A stretch of 64,000 nt of DNA from Pyrinomonadaceae bacterium (GTDB lineage: Bacteria; Acidobacteriota; Blastocatellia; Pyrinomonadales; Pyrinomonadaceae): assembly GCA_028284415.1 (NCBI GenBank), contig JANQRU010000004.1:558001-622000 (forward strand). The letters are read 5' to 3'. Numbering within the stretch: position 1 is the first letter of the stretch; each line of letters opens with the position of its first letter. The notes beneath the pieces are model-generated. The model saw only the letters and a list, made by a program, of their open reading frames with translations, had not been told where the DNA came from and searched no databases. Both the position numbers and the translations under genes were made by a program. Positions 17,708 to 28,888 of the stretch are shown piece after piece.

Positions 17708-20185
17708 TTAATCTTCCTTTGCAATCAGAGGCTCATTAGGGTTATCGTTTGAAGAACCTGCGTCAACTTCAGGAATGTCATAAGTTTTAATCGGGTCTGT
17801 AACTTCTTCTTCTAGAGCAATTTCCAAGACATCGCTGATGCGTTCAGCCATCGTGAAAGTTAAATCATTGTGAACTTCTTCGGGAATGTCTTCGAGTGCC
17901 GATTCATTCTGTTTCGGGAATATTATGTGTTTAATTCCCGCACGATGTGCCGCCAAGACTTTTTCTTTCAATCCACCGATTGGAAAGACCAAACCAGATA
18001 AAGTGATTTCGCCCGTCATAGCTACATCAGAACGAACTTTTCTGCCCGTAAATAATGAAGCCATTGCTGTCGCCATTGTGATTCCAGCCGATGGTCCGTC
18101 TTTTGGAATTGAACCGGCAGGGACGTGCAAATGGATTCCGTTTTTCTTGATGTCTTCTTGCTTTATGCCAAACGCGTCTGCATGTGACCAGAGATAACTT
18201 CTTGCCGCCATTGCGGATTCTTTCATTACATCACCGAGTTGTCCCGTTAAGGTCAGACCGCTTGCACCAGGCAGAAGTGTTGCTTCAATGAATAAAATCT
18301 GTCCGCCCATTTGCGTCCAAGCCATTCCTGTCGCAACACCAGTCGGCATTCCCTCTCTAGCACTTTCTGGATAGAATTTTGGTCCGCCTAGATAGTCACT
18401 TATCTCTTCTTCCGTAACGGTAACTTTTTCGACGTCACCCGTTGCGACTTTTAGTGCGACTTTGCGGGCGATGTTTCCGATAGTCCGCTCAAGTTGGCGA
18501 ACGCCTGCCTCGCGGGTATAGCGGGAAGTTATTAGATTTATCGCATCATCAATAATTTTAAGTTGGTTTTCTTCTAAACCATTTTCCTTGATCTGACGCG
18601 GCACGAGATATTGCTTGGCAATATTTAGTTTTTCGATATCGCTGTACCCCGCAAGCGAAATTATCTCCATCCTGTCACGAAGCGGTGCAGGGATCGGCGA
18701 CAGATCATTTGCCGTGGCGATAAAGAAAACTTTCGACAGATCAAACGGTAAATCCAGATAATGATCACGGAAAGTGTCGTTCTGTTGTGGGTCTAAAATC
18801 TCTAAAAGAGCCGATGCGGGATCACCGCGGAAGCTGTTACCGAGTTTATCAACCTCATCAAGCATCAAAACGGGATTATTTACGCCAACACGTCTTAGAC
18901 CTTGAATAATTCTGCCCGGCATCGCACCGATGTAAGTTCTACGATGTCCACGAAGTTCGGCTTCATCACGCATTCCGCCAAGTGAAAACCTTTCAAACTT
19001 TCTGCCCAAAGCCCTTGCCACCGAACGTCCAATCGAAGTTTTACCAACTCCCGGAGGTCCGACTAATAACATAATCGGACTCTTTGAATCGGGGCGAAGT
19101 TTGATAACTGCAAGAAATTCTAAGATTCTTTCCTTAACATCATCCAGACCATAATGATCTTCATCAAGGATTTTTCTTGCTTCTTTTAGATCTAATTTCT
19201 CTTCGCTGGATTTTTTCCAAGGTAGTTCGAGAACGTATTCGAGATAAGTTCTGATTACATGAAAATCAGGAGCGGATTGAGGAAGTTGTTCCATTCGGCG
19301 AAGCTCTCTTTCCGCTTCTTTAAAAACGTGTTCGGGTAGATCAGCTTGTTCCAAACGCTCCCGAAGTTGATCGGCTTCGGCTCTTTCACCATCGTCTTCG
19401 CCTAATTCTTTTTGAATCGCCTTCATTTGCTGGCGAAGTATGTAATCTCTCTGAGATTTGTCCATTTCAGACTGAGCTTCACTCGCAATTTTCGAGCGAA
19501 TCTCCATAATCTCAACTTCTTTCGCCAGAGCCGCATGAGCTAAGCTTAATAGTTCATCAACGGTTACTGCTTCAAGCATTTTCTGCTCGGTTTCTTCGCC
19601 TAAGTCCAAAACCGACCCTAAAAAGTAAGACATTTGAATGGGATCATTTTGCCCCATTACAGCCATACGAACTTCAGCTGGAACTTGCGGAAGCATTGTG
19701 AGTGCTTGCTGAATGAGATTTTGTAAGTTTCTCTTTAAGGCTTCCACCTCTTCTTCGTTTTCTACTGCCAATTCTGGCAAGATTTCAACTCTAGCTTTCA
19801 AAAATGGTTCTTCTTGCGTCCATTCAACGATTCGGAAACGATCGGTTCCCTGCACGACCAACTGCAAAATACCTTCGGCACGCATCATACGCTTAACGTT
19901 TACAAGCGTACCAACCTCATACAAATCTGAAGGTTTTGCCTTGTTGCCATTTACATCTTTTGTCTTAACCGTTACGCATGCAATTAATTTTTCTTCGGTC
20001 GAAAGTGCGTATTCGGTAGCTTTGATCGAACGCTCACGCCCGACTGCTAATGGCACAACTGTTTCCGGAAACAGGGTTGTATTTTGCAAAGGCAAAATAG
20101 CTCTTTCCAGAGGTAGAGGCTTTAAAGGTCTTGTGTCCTGAACGTGAATGTCTTGATTTTCTGTATTTTCTGTATTTTCCGCCAT
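17708..20185 (-). CDS. lon: Lon ATP-dependent protease
   Basis: LonA type, 825 aa. The N-terminal substrate-binding domain (about 25-220) begins PLERAILPLQNTTLFPE. A coiled-coil region (about 225-310) precedes the AAA+ module with Walker A GPPGVGKTS and Walker B LMLDEVDK. The protease domain has the dyad Ser699 (DGPSAG) and Lys742 (GGLKEK). The last 25 residues are an acidic, Asn-rich tail. Lon degrades misfolded and regulatory proteins in the cytosol. It lies 36 bp downstream of an Hsp20 gene, so holding and degradation of damaged proteins appear co-expressed. Confidence 0.97.
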   Translation of the reverse strand: MAENTENTENQDIHVQDTRPLKPLPLERAILPLQNTTLFPETVVPLAVGRERSIKATEYALSTEEKLIACVTVKTKDVNGNKAKPSDLYEVGTLVNVKRMMRAEGILQLVVQGTDRFRIVEWTQEEPFLKARVEILPELAVENEEEVEALKRNLQNLIQQALTMLPQVPAEVRMAVMGQNDPIQMSYFLGSVLDLGEETEQKMLEAVTVDELLSLAHAALAKEVEIMEIRSKIASEAQSEMDKSQRDYILRQQMKAIQKELGEDDGERAEADQLRERLEQADLPEHVFKEAERELRRMEQLPQSAPDFHVIRTYLEYVLELPWKKSSEEKLDLKEARKILDEDHYGLDDVKERILEFLAVIKLRPDSKSPIMLLVGPPGVGKTSIGRSVARALGRKFERFSLGGMRDEAELRGHRRTYIGAMPGRIIQGLRRVGVNNPVLMLDEVDKLGNSFRGDPASALLEILDPQQNDTFRDHYLDLPFDLSKVFFIATANDLSPIPAPLRDRMEIISLAGYSDIEKLNIAKQYLVPRQIKENGLEENQLKIIDDAINLITSRYTREAGVRQLERTIGNIARKVALKVATGDVEKVTVTEEEISDYLGGPKFYPESAREGMPTGVATGMAWTQMGGQILFIEATLLPGASGLTLTGQLGDVMKESAMAARSYLWSHADAFGIKQEDIKKNGIHLHVPAGSIPKDGPSAGITMATAMASLFTGRKVRSDVAMTGEITLSGLVFPIGGLKEKVLAAHRAGIKHIIFPKQNESALEDIPEEVHNDLTFTMAERISDVLEIALEEEVTDPIKTYDIPEVDAGSSNDNPNEPLIAKED

Positions 20186-20221
20186 AAAAACTTCCCTAGC
20201 ATTTATGCTATTTATTCGTTG

Positions 20222-20584
20222 CTACTGCTCTTTTATCAAATGAATCATCAGCAAACCGTTATCAAAATTATATTCGAGTTTTGCACGTTCGATAGATGCA
20301 GGAAACTCAAGATTCTTTTCAAAATGTGAGTAAGTAATCTCCATTTGCTGATAAGACATTCCTGCCGCACAAGTTCTGTCTTTCCGGCAACCCGCGATGG
20401 ACAGGCGATTCCCCTGAACATCAATTTCTATGTCATCTGCTGAAACCCCTGCTAATTCTACCTTCACAAGCCAACCGTCTGCTGTCTCATAAACATCAGC
20501 CGCCGGATACCAAAGCCTGCCCGAGGGTTGAGCTTCTTTTGCCGAACCCAAAAATTGAAAATAACGATCTAATGATTTTGCCAT
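20222..20584 (-). CDS. Hsp20/alpha-crystallin family small heat-shock protein
   Basis: This 120-aa protein has an alpha-crystallin domain: PAADVYETADGWLVKVELAGV opens it (about 27-47), and the strand/loop ending NLEFPASI with the final strand LEYNFDNGLLMIHLI follows. The usual C-terminal IxI tail is reduced to IHLIKEQ at the very end. Two Cys (AGCRKDRTC) sit in the loop where most homologues have charged residues, which could form a redox-sensitive pair. It is an ATP-independent holdase, probably oligomeric. It is transcribed into lon (36-bp gap). No CIRCE or obvious sigma-32 site was seen upstream. Confidence 0.88.
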   Translation of the reverse strand: MAKSLDRYFQFLGSAKEAQPSGRLWYPAADVYETADGWLVKVELAGVSADDIEIDVQGNRLSIAGCRKDRTCAAGMSYQQMEITYSHFEKNLEFPASIERAKLEYNFDNGLLMIHLIKEQ

Positions 20585-20590
20585 AATTTA

Positions 20591-20661
20591 TTAGGTAATT
20601 AATGCTCGGTGATTAGTAATTGTTTTTTCTGATTTATTACCAATTACTATTTACCCATTAT
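20591..20661. repeat. Heptamer-phased imperfect hairpin between CBS and Hsp20 genes
   Basis: The left arm reads as 7-nt words (TTAGGTA, ATTAATG, CTCGGTG, ATTAGTA). The right arm is TTATTAC, CAATTAC, TATTTAC, CCATTAT (20634-20661). The core pair TAGTAATTG (20614-20622) and CAATTACTA (20641-20649) is perfect. Same style as the elements at 10861, 62241 and 63285 but with different words. Confidence 0.6.
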
Positions 20662-21137
20662 TATTTTTTACTCCAAAAAGCCGCACCGCTTGAAATTTCT
20701 TCTAAGGTTTCAGCAATCTCTTTTTCATCTTCCATTTCTAAAGCGACATCCGCCATAGAAACGATACCTTGTAATATATTTTCGTCGTCAACAATCGGAA
20801 TTCGACGAACTTGTTTATCACCCATTATGCGAACTGCTTCAAAGGCAAAGTCATCGGGTTTTGCAGTAAAAAGCTCCGTTGTCATAATTTCGCCGACGTT
20901 TGTTTCCGTAATGTTTTTTCCATCTGCAACCGCACGGACGACAATATCCCTGTCCGTAATTAAACCAACCAATTTATTTGAACCGTTTTCAACTATCGGT
21001 AAAATTCCAATATCACCATCTCTCAAAATTTTAGCTACATCTTGAAGAGTTGCTTCTCTATTGATGGTCGAAACATTTTTCGACATTATTTCCCGACATT
21101 TTATTCGTGATTTCGCGTTTGCAACTATTTCGCTCAT
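20661..21137 (-). CDS. CBS-domain pair protein
   Basis: This 158-aa protein is made of two CBS domains (about 14-75 and 82-142), with typical signatures VGLITDRDIVVRAV and LQGIVSMADVALEM. Stand-alone CBS pairs bind adenine nucleotides or similar ligands and regulate partners; the partner here is unknown. The longer open frame (to 21323) was rejected. Its extra 62 residues overlap the divergent Rieske gene and look non-family, whereas the ATG at 21137 begins MSEIVANAKSRIKCREIM, directly before the first domain. The gene precedes hsp20-lon on the same strand, with a hairpin repeat between. Confidence 0.88.
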   Translation of the reverse strand: MSEIVANAKSRIKCREIMSKNVSTINREATLQDVAKILRDGDIGILPIVENGSNKLVGLITDRDIVVRAVADGKNITETNVGEIMTTELFTAKPDDFAFEAVRIMGDKQVRRIPIVDDENILQGIVSMADVALEMEDEKEIAETLEEISSGAAFWSKK

Positions 21138-21226
21138 TTTTGTAAACTCTCTATCTTTGATTGTTTTTATTATAATCTGTTTAAGATAAAATAATAAAGG
21201 AAGTATTTTTTTGAAAATTCGAACAA

Positions 21227-21574
21227 ATGGGAAAACTATACAAAAATAAACGAAAACCGAAACGGGAAGGCAAAAAAATAAAAGTTGGCAAGGTCGGAGC
21301 ATTGCCCGAAGGACGCGGTGCAACGGTTCAACTCAAAGACGGAAATGAAGTCGCGTTATTTAACATTGACGGGAATTATCACGCCATCGAAAACTTCTGT
21401 CCGCACAAAGGTTTTCCACTCGCTGATTCCAGAACCTATGGAAGCATCGTTGAATGTGATTTGCACGGCTGGCGTTTTGACGTCAGAAATGGACAGTGCT
21501 TAACAAAAGCGAGTTGCTCACTAGAACATTATGAGGTCGTTATCGAAGATGATTGGATACAGATTGTGATTTAA
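21227..21574 (+). CDS. Rieske [2Fe-2S] ferredoxin-like protein
   Basis: Small soluble Rieske protein of 115 aa. Cluster ligands are Cys58 and His60 in CPHKG, and Cys77 and His80 in CDLHGW. The sequence resembles NirD or biphenyl-dioxygenase ferredoxins. There is a basic 18-residue N-terminal extension. It is an electron carrier; the oxygenase or reductase it serves is not adjacent. It is divergently transcribed from the CBS gene (89-bp spacer) and followed by a terminator. A [4Fe-4S] ferredoxin gene faces it downstream. Confidence 0.9.
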   Translation: MGKLYKNKRKPKREGKKIKVGKVGALPEGRGATVQLKDGNEVALFNIDGNYHAIENFCPHKGFPLADSRTYGSIVECDLHGWRFDVRNGQCLTKASCSLEHYEVVIEDDWIQIVI

Positions 21575-21581
21575 AGTAGGA

Positions 21582-21612
21582 AGAGCTTGGCATCTTAAAC
21601 CAAACTCTTTTT
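21582..21612 (+). terminator. Intrinsic terminator of the Rieske gene
   Basis: AGAGCTTGG (21582-21590) pairs with CCAAACTCT (21600-21608) with one internal mismatch, followed by TTTTT. It begins 7 bp after the stop codon. Confidence 0.65.
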
Positions 21613-21641
21613 GCTTTTTTACTTTTTTTACTTTTACCTTC

Positions 21642-21875
21642 TTAATCTCCATCATCACCGATAGCTTCTACAGGACAAGCCATCAGAGCCTCTTCGCAAA
21701 GTTCAAACTCTTCAGGCGTTTCGGGTTGTTTCCAGACGTATGAATAACCATTGTCATCGTAGCGTGTGAAATTATTCGGCGAAGTATCGCGGCATACGTC
21801 ACAATCTATACATTGATCGTCAACATAGTATTTTCCACCAACATTTTCAGGTAATTTGTCTTCAATTTCAGCCAT
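21642..21875 (-). CDS. Single-cluster [4Fe-4S] ferredoxin
   Basis: This 77-aa acidic ferredoxin has ligands Cys22-x2-Cys25-x2-Cys28 (CIDCDVCRD) and the distal Cys67 in CPVEAI; Cys60 is an additional nearby cysteine. The spacing between the proximal triad and CP matches Fer4_13/Fer4_15-type ferredoxins of 70-80 aa. It is a cytosolic electron carrier, unlinked to an obvious oxidoreductase here. Confidence 0.88.
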   Translation of the reverse strand: MAEIEDKLPENVGGKYYVDDQCIDCDVCRDTSPNNFTRYDDNGYSYVWKQPETPEEFELCEEALMACPVEAIGDDGD

Positions 21876-22038
21876 TTTTATATTTTATTTATTGCTAGAT
21901 TTGTTTTTTTTAATGAGAGATTAAATATATTTTTGCAGGGGCAGGTTCTTAATAACTAACCCACGTTACGATTTTATCATTTGTCATCAGAAAAAAGGAA
22001 GGTTTTATTTTAAATCTAGTTGTATAATATTCTCCACT

Positions 22039-22392
22039 ATGACCAAAGAGAAAATTAGCTATGATGAATTTATGCCTCTATCACGCCAAGAAAGGATTAA
22101 AGTTTTCAATGAAATTTCTGCAGAAAATCGTGCAATTCTGGTAAAAACACAAGTTGAAAGATGGTTGATAGTAAATATGTCTAAACTTAATAAACAGCAA
22201 ACAGATTTACTTAACGAAACTATGGAATTTATCACACCTGATAAGTACGAAGAAGATCGAGATCAAGAAAAAGTAGAAAGAGAGACAACTGAATTGTGTA
22301 ACAGAGCAGGTGAACTTTTTACACAGGACGAAATGATGCAATTTATGTCTCCTGTAGCTGATTACATACCGCCCATTGATAAAACAAAATAA
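22039..22392 (+). CDS. Conserved-looking hypothetical protein
   Basis: Predicted helical, charged protein of 117 aa with no signal peptide or TM helix and no motif I recognise. Residues 1-60 form a helical segment (MPLSRQERIKVFNEI, then VERWLIVNMSKLNKQQ) that loosely resembles leader regions of bacteriocin-like fulvocin-related ORFs, but this is not a call. A TATAAT (22023-22028) lies 10 bp upstream of the ATG, so the transcript may be almost leaderless. It converges on nadA with only 14 bp between stops. Confidence 0.7.
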   Translation: MTKEKISYDEFMPLSRQERIKVFNEISAENRAILVKTQVERWLIVNMSKLNKQQTDLLNETMEFITPDKYEEDRDQEKVERETTELCNRAGELFTQDEMMQFMSPVADYIPPIDKTK

Positions 22393-22406
22393 TTATCATT
22401 GAAAAT

Positions 22407-23513
22407 TTAAGAATTTGTCATTGAAATCATTCTATCCAATGCAACCAAAGCAAGCTCTTTTGTTTCGCCATCAACTTTAATCTCATTGACAACATTACCA
22501 TTTACAAGGTTTTCCATTGACCAGGCTAAGGATTGTGGCGAGATTCGATACATCGTTGCACACATACAAAGATCGGGTGCGAGAAGATGAACTTCTTTAT
22601 CGGGATGATCTTTTGCGAGGCGATTGACGAGATTTACTTCCGTCCCGATCGCCCATTTCGTTCCCGCTTCGGCTTTTTCGACTGTGTTGATTATGTAAGA
22701 AGTTGAGCCGTTGTAATCGGACTTTTGAACAACTTCATAAAGGCATTCGGGATGAACGAGAACATTTACACCCGGAACGTCTTCGCGGATTTTATCAACG
22801 TGCCAATCCTTGAAGCGTCCATGAACCGAACAGTGTCCACGCCATAAAATTAATTTCGCTGCGTGTAATTCTTCTTCCGTGTTGCCGCCCAAATCTTTTT
22901 TCGGATCCCAAACGACCATTTCATCCAAACCGATTCCAAATTTTGCTCCTGTGTTTCTACCTAAGTGCTGGTCGGGGAAAAAAAGCATTTTGTCAAAGTC
23001 TTTGAGATAAATTTCAAAGAGCTTTGTTGCGTTTGAAGATGTGCAAACGACTCCTTCATTGCGTCCGCAAAAGGCTTTGATCGCGGCGGACGAATTCATA
23101 TAAGTTATCGGTGCAACTTTGTTTTCTAGAACACCGATTTCTTCAAGCTGTTCCCAACATTCTTCGACCTGTTCAATCGTTGCCATATCCGCCATCGAAC
23201 ATCCCGCTCCCATATCAGGAAGAATTACGGTTTGCTCGGGTTTACCCAAAATATCAGCTGACTCCGCCATAAAATGTACGCCGCAGAAAACTATATATTC
23301 CGCTTCCGTCTGCGAAGCCAAAACCGAAAGTTGGTAAGAATCGCCTTTTAAATCAGCGTGCTGGACAACATCTTCACGTTGATAATGATGCCCCAAAATC
23401 ACTACGCGAGAGCCTAATTCTTCGCGAGCCGCTTCGATTCTTTCAGCGATTTCTTCATCGCTTATCACAAGATAATCTTCAATCGGTCTAACTGCTTCTA
23501 AAACTGCTGACAT
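22407..23513 (-). CDS. nadA: Quinolinate synthase A
   Basis: This [4Fe-4S] enzyme condenses iminoaspartate with dihydroxyacetone phosphate to quinolinate in de novo NAD synthesis. It is 368 aa with three pseudo-symmetric domains. The substrate motif is GHHYQREDVVQHADLKGDS (41-59). Cluster ligands are probably Cys105 (GAGCSMADM), Cys228 (RGHCSVHGRF) and Cys316 or Cys318 (DLCMCATMY). No nadB or nadC lies beside it. A small hairpin (CACCTT/AAGGTG) upstream on the minus strand could be regulatory but matches no known NAD riboswitch that I can recall. Confidence 0.95.
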   Translation of the reverse strand: MSAVLEAVRPIEDYLVISDEEIAERIEAAREELGSRVVILGHHYQREDVVQHADLKGDSYQLSVLASQTEAEYIVFCGVHFMAESADILGKPEQTVILPDMGAGCSMADMATIEQVEECWEQLEEIGVLENKVAPITYMNSSAAIKAFCGRNEGVVCTSSNATKLFEIYLKDFDKMLFFPDQHLGRNTGAKFGIGLDEMVVWDPKKDLGGNTEEELHAAKLILWRGHCSVHGRFKDWHVDKIREDVPGVNVLVHPECLYEVVQKSDYNGSTSYIINTVEKAEAGTKWAIGTEVNLVNRLAKDHPDKEVHLLAPDLCMCATMYRISPQSLAWSMENLVNGNVVNEIKVDGETKELALVALDRMISMTNS

Positions 23514-23664
23514 TTATTTGTTTTCTCCGTTATAAGTTTTCAAAAAATTATCTCACCTTGTGAATAAAGGTGCAAGAAACTCAAAGCTTTGCATTTTTCC
23601 TAAAACATTTATTAGCGAAACTTCGTAGGAAGACTAACAAAAAAACAAGAGAGGAACTTTAACA

Positions 23665-24207
23665 ATGCGAAAAGTTTTACTATTGGTGGCTGTTTTTGCA
23701 ATCTTTTCTATCGGAACTTCTGCTCAAGATTCAATAACTTCTGAGAGTAAACAAGACCAAACGGGCAAATCGAAAAAAAGCGAAAATAACATATTGCTAA
23801 CCGCCAAAAATTATTTGACCTATCTATACAACCAAGACTTTGAAAAACTCGAAAAATTGATGAGTAATGAAATGGTTTTCGATGATCCGACCGCCATTGC
23901 ATTTTCAGGTAAAGCTTGGAAGTATGAAGGCAAAGCCAACATACTTAAATTTTTCAAACGTTCCAGTCAAGGAACAAACAGTGGGTTTGAAATAAAAGAG
24001 GTTTTCAAGACGGGCGAATATGTGATTTTTAGCTTGTTTTACAAGGGTGAATTAGATGGAAGCTTCTTTGGAATCAAAGACAAAAAGATAATACTTTCTG
24101 CAATTCCGGCGACGACGATCATCAGAGTTCGAAATGGTTTGGTTATTGGGCATACCGATTACGTAAATTATGAAGAATTGCTCAAACAGGTTGAAAGTCA
24201 GAAATAG
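23665..24207 (+). CDS. Secreted NTF2/SnoaL-like domain protein
   Basis: This 180-aa protein has a signal peptide ending IGTSAQ (about residue 21), a short Lys/Ser linker and a SnoaL-like cone-fold domain (about 45-178). The domain has the start helix LTAKNYLTYLYNQDFEKLEKLM and a strand pattern ending RVRNGLVIGHTDYVNY. This fold hosts many enzymes and ligand-binding proteins; no catalytic signature is clear. It has a good Shine-Dalgarno (GAGAGGAAC) before the ATG. It is divergent from nadA. Confidence 0.75.
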   Translation: MRKVLLLVAVFAIFSIGTSAQDSITSESKQDQTGKSKKSENNILLTAKNYLTYLYNQDFEKLEKLMSNEMVFDDPTAIAFSGKAWKYEGKANILKFFKRSSQGTNSGFEIKEVFKTGEYVIFSLFYKGELDGSFFGIKDKKIILSAIPATTIIRVRNGLVIGHTDYVNYEELLKQVESQK

Positions 24208-24312
24208 TTGGGCATAGAAGCGTTTAAGATTCAAATATTCCCGAAAAACTAAACTTTATATGCATCTAATACGTCTTAAATTATGAGTTTTTGAAATAGG
24301 AAGTATTGATGT

Positions 24313-25083
24313 ATGAAAATATTTGTCGGTCAGATAGTTGCTCTTTTTGTTCTGTTTGTTATATTTACGCCGATTGAAAGAATTTTTGCATTGCACAAAG
24401 AAAAGAAAATTTTCCGAAAAGGCTTTCGCACTGATGTTTTTCATTTTTTGTTTAATCGCTTTTTGACCGACATCGGGACTTTTATTGCAGTAGTAATAAT
24501 CGCTGTTTCTTTGAGTTGGTTTGTGAGTAAAGATTTTCAAGCTTTACTTGCATCTCAACCCTTTTGGTTACAGTTTCTAGAAGCGGTATTGATCGTTAAT
24601 ATTTGCGGATATTTCGCACACCGTTTGGCTCACACCGTTCCATTTCTATGGAAATTTCATTCCGTTCATCACAGCTCTGAGGAATTAGATTGGCTCGCGG
24701 CGGCTAGACTTCATCCGATTGACCAAATTGTTTCCCGTTCAATCGCAATCGTTCCACTTTATATTTTGGGGTTTACCAAAGAAGTCTTCGGAGCATACAT
24801 CGTTCTCGCACTCTTCCACGCAATTTTTATACACTCAAACGTCCGTTTCAAATTCCGTTTCCTGCGAGGAATTATCGCAACGCCCGAATATCATCATTGG
24901 CATCATAGCAATCACGAAGAGGCTTTGAACAAAAACTTTGCGGGACAATTGCCAATCTTGGATATACTTTTCGGAACTTTCTATCACCCAAAAGAAAAAG
25001 TGCCAAAAACCTATGGCATCAACGAACCGATGCCGAAAGGTTATCTGGCACAATTAAAACATCCTTTTGTAAAACCCAGATAA
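24313..25083 (+). CDS. Fatty acid hydroxylase/sterol desaturase superfamily membrane protein
   Basis: Di-iron membrane oxygenase family of 256 aa, with about four TM helices. The His boxes are HRLAH (about 102-106), HSVHHS (about 117-122), the distal H in AARLHP, and EYHHWHHS (about 196-203). Members hydroxylate or desaturate lipids, carotenoids or sterols. The substrate is unknown, and no carotenoid or sterol genes are nearby. The C-terminus ends with a short basic tail. Confidence 0.9.
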   Translation: MKIFVGQIVALFVLFVIFTPIERIFALHKEKKIFRKGFRTDVFHFLFNRFLTDIGTFIAVVIIAVSLSWFVSKDFQALLASQPFWLQFLEAVLIVNICGYFAHRLAHTVPFLWKFHSVHHSSEELDWLAAARLHPIDQIVSRSIAIVPLYILGFTKEVFGAYIVLALFHAIFIHSNVRFKFRFLRGIIATPEYHHWHHSNHEEALNKNFAGQLPILDILFGTFYHPKEKVPKTYGINEPMPKGYLAQLKHPFVKPR

Positions 25084-25111
25084 TTTTTTTAGAACATTCG
25101 AAGATTTTGAG

Positions 25112-26122
25112 CTATTTATTATTTCCTTCTGTCCAAGCAATAAAACCCTTAAAAATCTCACCCCATTTTCTTATGGTTTTGCCACTCTTTTTGATGTTAA
25201 AGCCATGGTCACAACCAACGCAAATTTTGTATGTAAGATTCTTTTTGCCAAGTCTTGCAAACTCAAGTGGGATTAAATAGGTCGTATCAATCGGTGCGGA
25301 TTTATCTTGTGTGCCGACTTGTACAAATATCGGAATATCAATTTTGATTAGGTTATTCAGAGGTGGTTCAGAATAACTCCACCAGCGTTTATTTGTGTAG
25401 CCAAAATCGTCTTTTTTTGTGTTATTTTTGTCTTTTGCAACTGTGTTGACAAAATAATCAATCGTTTCATTAATCTGCTTTTGGGCTTCTTCATCTGTAA
25501 CTTCACCTTTTGCTAGACGTTTTCTGGATTCCATCAAAAAATCATAAAAATCGGGCAAAGCATTTCCCGCCCAAAAGCCGAGATGCGAGATTGATTTATT
25601 GACAGTTCCTAATTTTGCAGCAACAGGTGCGCCTTCGGAATGTCCGTAAACTATGATTTTCTTAAAATTGTATTTTTTGTTGAGTTTATTGATAACTGCG
25701 TTGGTTCTCGAAACTCTTGTGTCTAAAGAGTTTTCTTTGTAATAGATTTCGGGAACCTTGATTTTATCTTCGTTAAAAACTCTTTCAAAACCTATCTTTT
25801 CAACAATTACATACAAGTATTCGTCAGATAATTGTTTGAAATCATTTCTAAACCATCTTAGTTTTTGAGTTTTACCATTTTTGATTCGATATGAAAATTG
25901 AGCACTTGGATCGCTACCTTGTATATATAAAACGAGTTTAGTTTTCTTAACTTTTTTGCCTTGATAAGCGTAATAGTGAATGTTTTTTGGAGACGATTTG
26001 ATAGTAAACTCTTGAAAACCAAAATGACTTACAAGTTCTTTTTTAGTCGGAACACTTTGTCCAAAAACAGTATTTACAAATGCAAAAATAATCAAAAACA
26101 AACTCAGTCTTTTAGTTTTCAT
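25112..26122 (-). CDS. Secreted alpha/beta hydrolase
   Basis: This 336-aa protein has a signal peptide (MKTKRLSLFLIIFAFVNTVFGQ) and an alpha/beta-hydrolase fold with nucleophile elbow GHSEGAP. The late His is probably in CDHGFNIKKSG, and the acidic residue may be in QVGTQDKSAP. It resembles acyl-CoA thioester/BAAT-like or dienelactone-type hydrolases only broadly. The ATG at 26122 is chosen over one 36 bp upstream because it begins the signal peptide and because the upstream part overlaps the gyrB terminator. Confidence 0.8.
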   Translation of the reverse strand: MKTKRLSLFLIIFAFVNTVFGQSVPTKKELVSHFGFQEFTIKSSPKNIHYYAYQGKKVKKTKLVLYIQGSDPSAQFSYRIKNGKTQKLRWFRNDFKQLSDEYLYVIVEKIGFERVFNEDKIKVPEIYYKENSLDTRVSRTNAVINKLNKKYNFKKIIVYGHSEGAPVAAKLGTVNKSISHLGFWAGNALPDFYDFLMESRKRLAKGEVTDEEAQKQINETIDYFVNTVAKDKNNTKKDDFGYTNKRWWSYSEPPLNNLIKIDIPIFVQVGTQDKSAPIDTTYLIPLEFARLGKKNLTYKICVGCDHGFNIKKSGKTIRKWGEIFKGFIAWTEGNNK

Positions 26123-26144
26123 GAAATTGAAATCCTCAAAACAA

Positions 26145-26184
26145 AAAAGGTTTTGCATAACCTAAATTATATGCAAAACCTTTT
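26145..26184 (-). terminator. Intrinsic terminator of gyrB
   Basis: Perfect 15-bp arms AAAAGGTTTTGCATA (26145-26159) and TATGCAAAACCTTTT (26170-26184) have a 10-nt loop. Read on the minus strand the stem is followed by TTTTTTGTTTTG. It lies 28 bp after the gyrB stop. Confidence 0.85.
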
Positions 26185-26211
26185 AATCAAAATCAAATTA
26201 AAGTCAATAAA

Positions 26212-28638
<2,427 letters not shown>

Positions 28639-28735
28639 TTACTTTCCCCTTCAAATGTTATTTTTACTTAAGTTTCTACTCTAACTTTTAGCCTTTATTT
28701 TACACTATTTTAAGTAATTTAGACAGTCAGGAGGC

Positions 28736-28770
28736 GAGTTTGGAGTTTGGAGTTTAGAGTTTGGAGTTTG
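28736..28770. repeat. Five tandem GAGTTTG heptamers upstream of gyrB
   Basis: Units GAGTTTG, GAGTTTG, GAGTTTA, GAGTTTG, GAGTTTG run without gaps. They lie about 100 bp upstream of the gyrB start and 120 bp upstream of the divergent MBL gene. This is the cleanest tandem member of the heptamer family, but it has no inverted partner. Confidence 0.85.
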
Positions 28771-28888
28771 TAAACTTAAAGGCAATTATTGCAACACTTA
28801 CGAGACAAAAAATAAAACTATAAAAAATCTGCGATTAACTATCTCCAAATCTTATGATAATCTTGGAATTCTTCTACGGTAAAATCCA

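Noticed and set aside
21138..21323. 62-residue N-terminal extension of the CBS protein frame
   Set aside because: It overlaps the divergent Rieske gene and the shared promoter spacer, is hydrophobic and unlike the family, and a good start (21137) lies directly before the CBS domain.
28736..28770. CRISPR-like array
   Set aside because: Units are 7 nt and contiguous, with no spacers; no cas genes in the window.
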